A program made the position numbers and the translations under genes. This document shows positions 1-6,901 of a stretch of DNA of 6,982 nt, one piece after another; within the stretch, counting starts at the first letter, position 1, and each line of letters opens with the position of its first letter. The stretch is from Rikenella microfusus. Lineage in GTDB: Bacteria > Bacteroidota > Bacteroidia > Bacteroidales > SZUA-534. The DNA lies in contig DYQV01000123.1 of NCBI GenBank assembly GCA_020719105.1, forward strand, positions 1-6,982, read 5' to 3'. The notes below the pieces were generated by a model. It made no database searches. It was not told where the DNA came from and was given only the letters and a program-made list of their open reading frames with translations.

Positions 1-50
1 CCCATCGCACATTCACACCTTTCGCTGTGCTCAGGTATGAATAAAGCGGG
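1..50. repeat. Imperfect inverted repeat at left window edge
   Basis: ATTCACACCT (11-20) and AGGTATGAAT (33-42) are complementary at 9 of 10 positions around a 12-base loop. CCC at 1-3 could pair with GGG at 48-50 to extend the structure. It could be the end of a dispersed intergenic repeat cut by the window edge, or a terminator-like hairpin of an upstream gene, although no clear T-run follows. No coding frame was seen here. Its identity as a repeat family is inference. Confidence 0.35.
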
Positions 51-109
51 TTTATTACACATATATTATCAAAGGTATAAAACGATAACCAATTTTACAT
101 GAGTTTGTT

Positions 110-140
110 ATTGAATTTAAAATTAATCGGGTTACTTTAG
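110..140 (+). promoter_or_regulatory. Weak candidate Bacteroidetes-type promoter for the PgpH-like gene
   Basis: TACTTTAG at 133-140 resembles the Bacteroidetes -7 element TAnnTTTG. ATTG at 110-113 lies 19 bases upstream, where the -33 TTG/TTTG element is expected. It would place transcription start about 20 bases before the ATG at 169. The match is imperfect at both elements and the region is AT-rich, so chance is a real alternative. Confidence 0.2.
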
Positions 141-168
141 TGCAATCATAATTTTAATTTTAAAAATC

Positions 169-2286
169 ATGAGCAATTACTACGAACGGTCATCTCCAAC
201 GCGACAAAGCATTTTTATCATTATCCTGTTTATATTGGCTTCTGCCTTAACCATTTCATTTTTTCCAACCCAAGGGAAGTTCAAATATGAATATCAGAAG
301 GGGACACCTTGGCAGCACAATGATTTAATAGCCCCATTTGATTTTGCCATTTATAAATCGGAGTCGGAATTAAAAGCAAGTTATGATAGTTTGCAAAAGT
401 ACTTTAAACCGTATTTCAATTTTGATGCTGAGATTGGAAATACTGAGATTAAACAATTCAAAGCGGTATTTGACAGCCGCTATTCAAATGCATTGGAAAC
501 AACGCATAAGATTTACCCTAAAACTCAATTCCCAGATACCCTGCATAACTTTATTTTAAACTTATCAACTGACATTATTCGGTTTATTTATGACAAAGGA
601 GTATTCGATTTCACGGAAATAATGAATGAAAAATTCAAAGGAACCAACCTTGTAATTATCAGAAATAATCTGGCAGAAAACAGGGACATTGGAGAAGTAT
701 TTTCACAAAAAATAGCCTATGGTTTTATTAATAAAAAATTAAAAAAAGATTTCGCAACAGCTCCCCATATTGAGACTTTAGTTGAAAACTTAAAACTCTA
801 CGACTTTATTAAACAGAATTTAATATACGATGAGAATACAACCATTAAAGTCAGAGATGAAATGGTTTCTGCAATGTCCACAAAACGTGGCATGGTGCAA
901 TCGGGCGAACTCATAATTTCAAGAGGAGACTTGGTGCACGATGAAAAATTCTTGGTATTGGAATCATTTAAAAAAGAATATCAAATAAATTTAGGTTCAA
1001 GTATTTATTTAAAATGGTTGCACATAGGTCAAATAATTGTAGTCTTTTTGGCTTTTACCATCCTTTACCTTTTCTTATATCATTTTAGAAAAGAAATACT
1101 TAGCAGCCTTCAAAAAACACTTTTTATTTTAATGATGGTATTGATAATGGTTATTGCTGCCAGTGTGGTAGTAAAATTCAATCAAATCAATATTTACATG
1201 ATACCGTTTGTTGCGCTACCTATTATCATACATACATTTTATGATTCAAGATTAGCTTTCTTTATTCACATAGTAACCATCATGATTATTGGTTTTTTGG
1301 CACCTAATAGTTTTGAATTTGTTTTTATTCAGTTTTTAGTTGGAGCTGTTTCTATATTCAGTTTAGCACAATTGCACCGCAGGGGACAATTATTTGCTGC
1401 TGTTGGGTTTATAACTCTTACATATATTATAGGATACACCGCTATAGGTATCATGCAAGAAGGCGATCCGTTCAAAATTAATCCCTATCATTATCTTTGG
1501 TTTCTAACCAATGGCCTATTATTATTGATATGTTACCCCCTGATATTTATTTTTGAAAAAATATTTGGGTTTATCTCCGATGTGACATTAATCGAATTAT
1601 CTGACACCAATCATCCGGCTTTACGCGATTTAGCTGAAAAAGCACCTGGAACTTTTCATCATGTAATTCAAGTAGCAAATTTGGCCGAAGCCGGATCCCG
1701 AAAGATTGGGGCTAATTCTTTATTGACAAGAGTTGGAGCGTTATACCATGATATTGGAAAGTCCGGTGCGCCAGGTTTTTTTATCGAAAATCAGGTGGGT
1801 AAAAGTGCACACGATGGTTTGAATTATGAAAAAAGTGCTGAAATGATTATTCAGCATGTACACTATGGGATGGAGTTAGCCCGTAAACACAAATTGCCCA
1901 AAGTAATTTCCGATTTTATTGTTACCCATCATGGAACAGGTTTAGTCAAATATTTTTACACTAAATATTCCAATGAAAATGAAGGTATAGTGCCCGATAT
2001 TTCAAAATTCTCCTATCCGGGTCCCTCTCCCTTTACTAAAGAAACTTCTGTTCTTATGATGGCCGATGCTGTAGAGGCATCTTCGCGTACTTTAAAAGAA
2101 TACAATGATACTACTATCAGCGAATTGGTGGAGCGAATTATTGATAATCAAATAGCTGATAATCAATTTGAAGAAGCCGATATTACGTTTAGAGATATTT
2201 TTCAAGTAAAAGCAGTGTTTAAACAAAAATTGATGAATATGTATCATACCCGGATAGAATATCCAGATATGAAAAAGCATGGGTAA
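169..2286 (+). CDS. pgpH: PgpH-type 7TM-HD membrane phosphohydrolase (probable c-di-AMP phosphodiesterase)
   Basis: This is a membrane protein whose characterised relatives (Listeria PgpH) hydrolyse cyclic di-AMP to pApA, so it likely controls that messenger. Residues 14-32 form an N-terminal membrane anchor. Residues about 33-280 are a hydrophilic domain matching the extracytoplasmic 7TMR-HDED region. About seven hydrophobic helices follow at 284-464. The cytoplasmic HD domain spans about 480-690. Candidate metal ligands are all present: H498, H527-D528 (in YHDIGK), H563, H587-H588 (in THHGTG) and D633 (in MADAVEA). The 705-residue length is normal for the family. The ATG at 169 is chosen because the anchor helix follows at once and no better upstream start is seen. 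It has no Shine-Dalgarno site. A 225-bp gap separates it from the hydrogenase genes, so it is probably a separate unit. Substrate is inferred from family only. Confidence 0.9.
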   Translation: MSNYYERSSPTRQSIFIIILFILASALTISFFPTQGKFKYEYQKGTPWQHNDLIAPFDFAIYKSESELKASYDSLQKYFKPYFNFDAEIGNTEIKQFKAVFDSRYSNALETTHKIYPKTQFPDTLHNFILNLSTDIIRFIYDKGVFDFTEIMNEKFKGTNLVIIRNNLAENRDIGEVFSQKIAYGFINKKLKKDFATAPHIETLVENLKLYDFIKQNLIYDENTTIKVRDEMVSAMSTKRGMVQSGELIISRGDLVHDEKFLVLESFKKEYQINLGSSIYLKWLHIGQIIVVFLAFTILYLFLYHFRKEILSSLQKTLFILMMVLIMVIAASVVVKFNQINIYMIPFVALPIIIHTFYDSRLAFFIHIVTIMIIGFLAPNSFEFVFIQFLVGAVSIFSLAQLHRRGQLFAAVGFITLTYIIGYTAIGIMQEGDPFKINPYHYLWFLTNGLLLLICYPLIFIFEKIFGFISDVTLIELSDTNHPALRDLAEKAPGTFHHVIQVANLAEAGSRKIGANSLLTRVGALYHDIGKSGAPGFFIENQVGKSAHDGLNYEKSAEMIIQHVHYGMELARKHKLPKVISDFIVTHHGTGLVKYFYTKYSNENEGIVPDISKFSYPGPSPFTKETSVLMMADAVEASSRTLKEYNDTTISELVERIIDNQIADNQFEEADITFRDIFQVKAVFKQKLMNMYHTRIEYPDMKKHG

Positions 2287-2498
2287 CTGCCAAATAAGCT
2301 GGTTATCAATCCCTCAAAAAAAAAACTTTGCTATATCCGACAATATCTTACTCTCAATAAATCTGTCAACCCTAACTATAATGCCATAAATCAGATTACA
2401 GCCTGCCAAATATCATACAATTAGCCTCCTTGTTTGAATAATTTTAGCCATGACACATTCTAACAATTCAAACAGTTCTAAAGTTTTAAATTAAAATT

Positions 2499-2504
2499 AG
2501 GAGG
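2499..2504 (+). promoter_or_regulatory. Strong Shine-Dalgarno site of hydC
   Basis: AGGAGG lies 7 bases before the ATG at 2512 and fixes that start. The other four genes in the window lack any comparable site, which is usual in Bacteroidetes, so this one stands out. It could give the first gene of the hydrogenase cluster high translation initiation. Confidence 0.8.
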
Positions 2505-2511
2505 AGCATTC

Positions 2512-2994
2512 ATGACAGATACCCAAACATTAGTTAAAGAGTTGGTTAATAAACATGGGAATAGACGTGAGAGCCTGCTTCCCATATTGCAGGGAATAAT
2601 TACCAACAACCGCTATATAAGTGAATATGCAATGATGGAAATAGCAAATGAACTGGATATCTCCAGATCAGAAGTATATGGAACAGCTACCTTTTATTCA
2701 TTTCTTGATACCAAACCCAAAGGTAAATATGTAATACGGGTATGCAAAACAATTACATGCTCCATGAAAGGAAAAAACCAAATATTGCTTGCTCTCGAAG
2801 ATTGTTTAAAAATAAAACTAAACGAAACAACACCCGATAAAAAGTTTACAATTCTTGAAACCAACTGCCTTGGTTGGTGCCATAAAGCACCAGCAATGCT
2901 CATCAATGATGATGTTTTCACAGAATTGACCCCTGAAATGGTGCATCAAATTATTGAAGATTACAAAAAAAAGGGGATTCAAGAGAAAGCATAA
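2512..2994 (+). CDS. hydC: NuoE-like [2Fe-2S] subunit of NAD(H)-linked [FeFe] hydrogenase (HydC)
   Basis: This is the thioredoxin-like [2Fe-2S] subunit (complex I 24-kDa/NuoE, HndA, HydC family) that passes electrons between the flavin subunit and the hydrogenase subunit in the cytoplasm. An N-terminal helical part (about 1-65, with VYGTATFYSF at 55-64) precedes a thioredoxin-like fold. Four cysteines have the family spacing: C78-x4-C83 (VCKTITC) and C119-x3-C123 (CLGWC). The 160-residue length is normal. The start is set by AGGAGG 7 bases upstream. It is first in a collinear three-gene cluster, 48 bp before hydB. The gene alone could be read as nuoE of complex I, but the adjoining hydB and hydA, and no other nuo gene, show it belongs to a hydrogenase. 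No Rex site or convincing promoter was recognised in the 225-bp upstream gap. Confidence 0.93.
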   Translation: MTDTQTLVKELVNKHGNRRESLLPILQGIITNNRYISEYAMMEIANELDISRSEVYGTATFYSFLDTKPKGKYVIRVCKTITCSMKGKNQILLALEDCLKIKLNETTPDKKFTILETNCLGWCHKAPAMLINDDVFTELTPEMVHQIIEDYKKKGIQEKA

Positions 2995-3011
2995 CCATTT
3001 CATTCAATGGT
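2994..3011 (+). other. Small hairpin in the hydC-hydB gap
   Basis: ACCATT (2994-2999) and AATGGT (3006-3011) form a perfect 6-bp stem around a 6-base loop, beginning at the last base of the hydC stop codon. No T-run follows, so it is not a normal intrinsic terminator. It could affect mRNA processing or stability between the subunit genes, or be chance in AT-rich DNA. Confidence 0.3.
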
Positions 3012-3042
3012 AACAAGAAGAATAACTTAAAAAAATTATGCC

Positions 3043-4224
3043 ATGGCAAAAAAACAGCTAAGAAGAATGGATCTCATCTTTGCAAATGATGATGATTATG
3101 TTGAAATACTGCAACGAACCTTTAAATCATCTAACGAAGACATAATAGACGAAATGATTAGCTCCGGACTCAAAGGCCGAGGTGGAGCAGGTTTTCCAAC
3201 CGGTTTAAAATGGAAACTTACCGCAGAATCAACGTCAAAAAAGAAATATGTGATTTGTAATGCCGATGAAGGTGAACCCGGCACTTTCAAAGACCGTGAA
3301 ATACTAACACAAGTTCCTTATAAGGTGCTTACCGGAATGGCCGTTTGCGCCAAAGTAACTGGAGCCACCGAAGGATTTATTTATTTACGGGGTGAATACA
3401 AATTTTTAGTACCCTTACTTGAAAAAGAATTGAAACGGTTCCGAATTATTTGTAAAGATTTAGGCCTTGATTTCAAAGTGAATATCTTTCTTGGAAGCGG
3501 AGCTTACATCTGCGGCGAAGAGAGTGCTTTGATGGAATCGATGGAAGGGAAACGGGGCGAACCCCGCAACAAACCTCCATTCCCAACCGATAGTGGTTAT
3601 ATGGGTAAACCAACGGTGATAAACAATGTTGAAACACTGGCACATACCTTTACTATATTCAAATATGGGGCAGAAAAATTTCGCGATTTAGGTGTGCAGG
3701 ATTCCCGGGGTTCAAAATTATTTTCCGTTTCAGGCGATACACCAAATCCGGGTATTTATGAATTAGAACTTGGAATGACCGTACAGGATTTTGTAGACGA
3801 TTTTAGCGATGGAGATTGTAAAGCCGTACAAGTAGGTGGAGCTTCCGGATTTTTAGTTCCCAGAAAACGGTTTAATGAAACCGCTATTGGTTATCAAGGA
3901 AAGTTAACCGGCATTTCATTACCAACGGGAGGCTCCATGATGCTTTTTAATAGTTCGCGTTCCATGTATAATGTATTGAACAATTACCTTGAATTTTTTC
4001 AGGAAGAATCATGTGGACAGTGCACCCCCTGTCGGGTGGGCTGCCAACAATTAGTTAGAGGTATTGATGCCGTTAAACGTGGGCAAAAACCAGCCGCTTA
4101 TCTCGACAAACTGCTTAAGCTTACCGATACCATGAAAGTAACTGCAAAATGCGGATTAGGTCAGTCGGTAGCCAATTCATTCCAATCCATTGTGGAAAAT
4201 TTTAGAGAGGAAATGATCTATTAA
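3043..4224 (+). CDS. hydB: Short NuoF-like FMN/NADH-binding subunit of [FeFe] hydrogenase (HydB)
   Basis: This flavoprotein subunit should oxidise NADH (or reduce NAD+) at FMN and exchange electrons with HydC and HydA. The NuoF core is complete: the nucleotide-binding glycine-rich stretch GRGGAGFPTGLKW (45-57), the FMN motif NADEGEPGTFKDR (73-85), GSGAYICGEESAL (151-163), and the [4Fe-4S] (N3-type) cysteines C324, C327, C330 and C370. C334 is an extra cysteine in the same motif. At 393 residues it has only the core. It lacks the N-terminal thioredoxin-like [2Fe-2S] domain and the C-terminal 2x[4Fe-4S] ferredoxin domain of bifurcating HydB and HndC proteins, which are roughly 490-630 residues. 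Nothing suggests truncation: the start is compact, and the reading frame ends normally 38 bp before hydA. An ATG at 3038 is out of frame. There is no Shine-Dalgarno site. NADH rather than NADPH is inferred from family. Confidence 0.94.
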   Translation: MAKKQLRRMDLIFANDDDYVEILQRTFKSSNEDIIDEMISSGLKGRGGAGFPTGLKWKLTAESTSKKKYVICNADEGEPGTFKDREILTQVPYKVLTGMAVCAKVTGATEGFIYLRGEYKFLVPLLEKELKRFRIICKDLGLDFKVNIFLGSGAYICGEESALMESMEGKRGEPRNKPPFPTDSGYMGKPTVINNVETLAHTFTIFKYGAEKFRDLGVQDSRGSKLFSVSGDTPNPGIYELELGMTVQDFVDDFSDGDCKAVQVGGASGFLVPRKRFNETAIGYQGKLTGISLPTGGSMMLFNSSRSMYNVLNNYLEFFQEESCGQCTPCRVGCQQLVRGIDAVKRGQKPAAYLDKLLKLTDTMKVTAKCGLGQSVANSFQSIVENFREEMIY

Positions 4225-4262
4225 GAATTTGCAATTGCATCAATTTATTTAAAAAAAGTGAT

Positions 4263-6053
4263 ATGACCAAAATGATAAACCTTACCATAAACGGGATAGC
4301 AATAAGCGTAGAACAAGAAACTACAGTGCTTGAAGCTTCGAAAAAACTCAATATAAAAATCCCAACCTTATGCTATCATAAAGACTTATGTGTTGCCGGA
4401 AATTGCCGCGTATGTGTGGTTGAACAAATTGGCACAAAAAAGCTTGTGCCTTCATGTGCTTCCCCAGTTCAAGAAGGAATGGAAATTCTAACCAATAGCT
4501 TGGTGGTAAGAAATTCAAGAAAACACATTATAGAACTATTACTTTCGGAACACAATGCCGATTGTACTAAATGCTACAAAAATGGCAATTGCGAATTACA
4601 GGAACTCTCTTCAGAATATAAAATTACCAATTCTGATTTTATCGATCTGGTTCCATTTAAACAATATAAGTACGACGATCTTTCTCCTTCAATTATCAAA
4701 GACGACAGTAAATGCATACGTTGCCAGCGTTGTGTAAGAACTTGCTCTGAAATACAGCACCTTTCTGCATTAAGTGTAGCCTATAAAGGCGACCACATGA
4801 AAATATCAACTTTTGCTGAAAAACCGTTACGCGATGTGGTCTGTTCTAATTGTGGCCAGTGCGTTATTCACTGCCCAACGGGAGCTTTGGTTGAAAAAAA
4901 CTATATTGAAGAAGTTTGGGATGCCTTAGGAGACCCAAATAAACATGTGATTGTTCAAACAGCTCCAGCAGTTCGAGTTGGTTTGGGCGAAGAATTTGGA
5001 ACCAATGGAAAAGGTAGAGTAACCGGTAAAATGGTGACCGCATTAAAACGATTGGGATTTGATGCCGTTATGGATACTGATTTTACAGCAGACCTCACAA
5101 TTATGGAAGAAGGTACCGAATTGCTCACTCGCTTAAAAAAAGCTATTGTTGATAAAGATCCTACAGTAAAATTACCCTTATTCACCTCCTGTTCTCCCGG
5201 ATGGATTAAGTTCATTGAACATTCGCATCCCGCATCGTTGGGCAATCTTTCATCCTGTAAATCGCCTCAACAGATGTTTGGAACTTTAGCTAAAACATAT
5301 TATGCTCAAAACAGAAAAATTGATGCTGCCAAAATTGTATCAGTATCAATCATGCCATGCACAGCTAAAAAATTCGAAGCAGACCGTCCAGAAATGCGCA
5401 ACAGCGGCTACAAAGATGTAGATTATGTATTGACAACCCGGGAACTTGCTATTATGATTAAACAAGCAGGTATTAGGTTTCCTGATCTTGAGGAAGAAAA
5501 ATTTGACAAACTAATGGGTGAATCAACTGGAGCCGCCGTTATTTTTGGAGCCACTGGCGGTGTAATGGAAGCAGCGTTACGTACCGCTTATGAAATTGTT
5601 ACCGGACGGGATGTACCTTTCACCAACTTAGATATTAAGCCTGTTCGTGGTTTTGATGGAATAAAAGAAGCCTCCATTTTAATTCAGGATCCGCTTCCTG
5701 AATGGGGTTTTTTAAATGGAGTGGAATTGAAATGTGCCATTGCGCACGGTTTGGGAAATGCACACCAATTAATGACTCAAATTATAAGTGGAAAAAGCAC
5801 CTACCACTTTGTAGAATTCATGGCTTGTCCCGGAGGATGTTTGGGTGGTGGTGGGCAACCCATACCCACAAGTCCAGAAATCCGCAAAAAAAGAATGGAC
5901 GCTATTTATGCCGAAGATGCCAGTTTACCAATAAGGAAATCACATGAAAACCCTGAAATAATCCAGATTTATAATGATTACCTTGGAAAGCCATTGGGAG
6001 AGCTCTCACATAAATTATTACATACCCATTATTATCCTAGGGAAATGATATAA
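4263..6053 (+). CDS. hydA: [FeFe] hydrogenase catalytic subunit, group A, HndD/HydA type
   Basis: This catalytic subunit makes or consumes H2 at the H-cluster. Domains in order: plant-type [2Fe-2S] (C37, C48, C51, C65); His-Cys3 [4Fe-4S] (H97, C101, C104, C110); two [4Fe-4S] (C151, C154, C157, C161; C194, C197, C200, C204); H-domain from about 225; and the short C-terminal small-subunit-like tail (about 540-596). The H-cluster motifs are L1 TSCSPGW (308-314), L2 MPCTAKKFE (364-372) and L3 from E518 through C522 and C526 to P533. The proton-path residues known from Clostridium CpI are kept: C310, E283, S330, E286 and R290. L1 carries Ser311 where CpI has a cluster ligand, and there is a Cys at 332. 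The loop between R290 and L1 is about 7 residues longer than in CpI. No extra C-terminal cluster domain is present. The ATG at 4263 is assumed; the Met at residue 4 is an alternative start. No maturase genes (hydE, hydF, hydG) lie in the window. Confidence 0.97.
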   Translation: MTKMINLTINGIAISVEQETTVLEASKKLNIKIPTLCYHKDLCVAGNCRVCVVEQIGTKKLVPSCASPVQEGMEILTNSLVVRNSRKHIIELLLSEHNADCTKCYKNGNCELQELSSEYKITNSDFIDLVPFKQYKYDDLSPSIIKDDSKCIRCQRCVRTCSEIQHLSALSVAYKGDHMKISTFAEKPLRDVVCSNCGQCVIHCPTGALVEKNYIEEVWDALGDPNKHVIVQTAPAVRVGLGEEFGTNGKGRVTGKMVTALKRLGFDAVMDTDFTADLTIMEEGTELLTRLKKAIVDKDPTVKLPLFTSCSPGWIKFIEHSHPASLGNLSSCKSPQQMFGTLAKTYYAQNRKIDAAKIVSVSIMPCTAKKFEADRPEMRNSGYKDVDYVLTTRELAIMIKQAGIRFPDLEEEKFDKLMGESTGAAVIFGATGGVMEAALRTAYEIVTGRDVPFTNLDIKPVRGFDGIKEASILIQDPLPEWGFLNGVELKCAIAHGLGNAHQLMTQIISGKSTYHFVEFMACPGGCLGGGGQPIPTSPEIRKKRMDAIYAEDASLPIRKSHENPEIIQIYNDYLGKPLGELSHKLLHTHYYPREMI

Positions 6054-6075
6054 AAACAATTGCCTTAACCATACT

Positions 6076-6244
6076 AAAGAGGCTGTCTAAAAAGTAAGAA
6101 AAACAATAACCACAAAGGTCGCAGTCCCGATTACTCGGGATCACTAAGTACGCAAAGAATTAATTATCAACATGTTAATCTTGGCGCCCTTTGAGAATTC
6201 TTTGTGGTCTTTGTGGTTAAATCTTCTTATTAGACAGCTTCTTT
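6076..6244. repeat. 169-bp foldback (MITE-like) repeat between convergent genes
   Basis: The ends are imperfect terminal inverted repeats. AAAGAGGCTGTCTAAAAAG begins at 6076, and the right end read in reverse complement is AAAGAAGCTGTCTAATAAG. Inward, AACCACAAAG (left, 6108-6117) and CTTTGTGGTT (right, 6209-6218) pair, as do CAAAGAATT (6153-6161) and AATTCTTTG (6196-6204). The left arm carries an added perfect hairpin, TCCCGA-TTAC-TCGGGA (6125-6140). No transposase frame is present and no clear target-site duplication was found. Similar CACAAAG-rich repeats are, from memory, common between genes in Bacteroidetes. As RNA it would fold from either strand and could end transcription of both hydA and the opposing SDR gene. 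Its right end touches that gene's stop codon. Confidence 0.68.
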
Positions 6245-6901
6245 TTATTTTCCTTTACTTAGATTAAAAACTTCTAAAAGCTGATATTCAGCATAGGATT
6301 GATTCAATTTTGATGCTTGTACCATTGCCTTTGCTACAGTATAAGCAGGAATGGATTGGTATTTGTTTAAATATGGCATTTTGCCCAATAATTTGCCCAT
6401 AAGCAAACCAAACGTCTCTCCCACTCTTTTCTCGTTTCTGTGTCCTGCCAATATAGATGGTTTGATAATGGTTAATCGTTCAAATGCCAAAGCCTTAACG
6501 TCACGGTCAAGTTCTCCTTTCATCCGGCTATAAAATATTTTTGAGTTAGCCGATGCACCAGCCGATGAAACCAACACCATAGCAGGTACCCCATTCTTAC
6601 GTGCCGCTTGAGCCATTTGGTATTGATAGGTGTAATCAATTTTCCACTGATTTTCTTTGGTACCTGCTTTTTTAATAGTGGTACCAAATGCAGAAAAGAG
6701 CACATCACCCTTTACTTTTTCAATCCAAGAGTCGGGATTATTAAAATCAATAACCTCGTTTTTCAATTTTGGATGGGAAATTTCCAAAGCTCTTCGGGTA
6801 AAAACCAGTATTTGGGAAAAAGAGTCATCAATTAATAATTGCTGGAGCAATTCAGAGCCAACTAAACCGGTTGCACCCAATACTATTGCAGTTTTATTCA
6901 T
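6245..6901 (-). CDS. Small NAD(P)-binding atypical SDR protein (TIP30/NmrA-like)
   Basis: This is a Rossmann-fold protein of the atypical short-chain dehydrogenase group that includes HTATIP2/TIP30-like and NAD(P)H-binding NmrA-like proteins. The dinucleotide-binding motif GATGLVG is at residues 9-15. The acidic turn and core strand DVLFSAFGTT is at 66-75. VSSAGA (111-116) carries the Ser, and Y124-SRM-K128 is the YxxxK pair, so an SDR-like catalytic triad is present. The 218-residue length is normal for these short members. The substrate is unknown; such genes are usually annotated only as oxidoreductase or nucleoside-diphosphate-sugar epimerase-like. The start at 6901 lies just before the Rossmann strand and has no Shine-Dalgarno site. 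It converges on hydA with the foldback repeat between them, so it is not part of the hydrogenase unit. Confidence 0.87.
   Translation of the reverse strand: MNKTAIVLGATGLVGSELLQQLLIDDSFSQILVFTRRALEISHPKLKNEVIDFNNPDSWIEKVKGDVLFSAFGTTIKKAGTKENQWKIDYTYQYQMAQAARKNGVPAMVLVSSAGASANSKIFYSRMKGELDRDVKALAFERLTIIKPSILAGHRNEKRVGETFGLLMGKLLGKMPYLNKYQSIPAYTVAKAMVQASKLNQSYAEYQLLEVFNLSKGK

Noticed and set aside
2287..2412. Direct repeat CTGCCAAATA at 2287-2296 and 2403-2412
   Set aside because: Two copies of a 10-mer 116 bases apart with no matching flanks; too short to support a function or an insertion duplication.
2451..2469. Possible Rex operator near CTAACAA upstream of hydC
   Set aside because: Only one half-site resembles TTAACAA; the partner position reads CATGACA and does not match TTGTTAA or TTGTGAA.
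2484..2496. TTTTAA-A-TTAAAA inverted repeat just before the hydC ribosome site
   Set aside because: It consists only of A and T in a very AT-rich leader, so it is expected by chance and cannot be assigned to a regulator.
2512..4224. nuoE-nuoF of respiratory complex I
   Set aside because: No other nuo gene is present, and an [FeFe] hydrogenase gene follows collinearly after 38 bp, so these are hydrogenase subunits.
4230..4239. Palindrome TGCAATTGCA between hydB and hydA
   Set aside because: It has no loop for an RNA hairpin and no second copy at another gene start, so there is no basis for calling an operator.
5184..5204. Inactive or sensory (HydS-type) hydrogenase because of the altered L1 motif
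   Set aside because: The proton-relay Cys310 and acidic path residues are kept, no PAS domain is present, and the HydB and HydC partners indicate a catalytic NAD(H)-linked enzyme.
4955..5245. Minus-strand open frame of 96 codons inside hydA
   Set aside because: It lies fully within the strongly conserved H-domain coding sequence and has no recognisable motif; it is a shadow frame. The same applies to the other short frames overlapping pgpH, hydC, hydB and the SDR gene.
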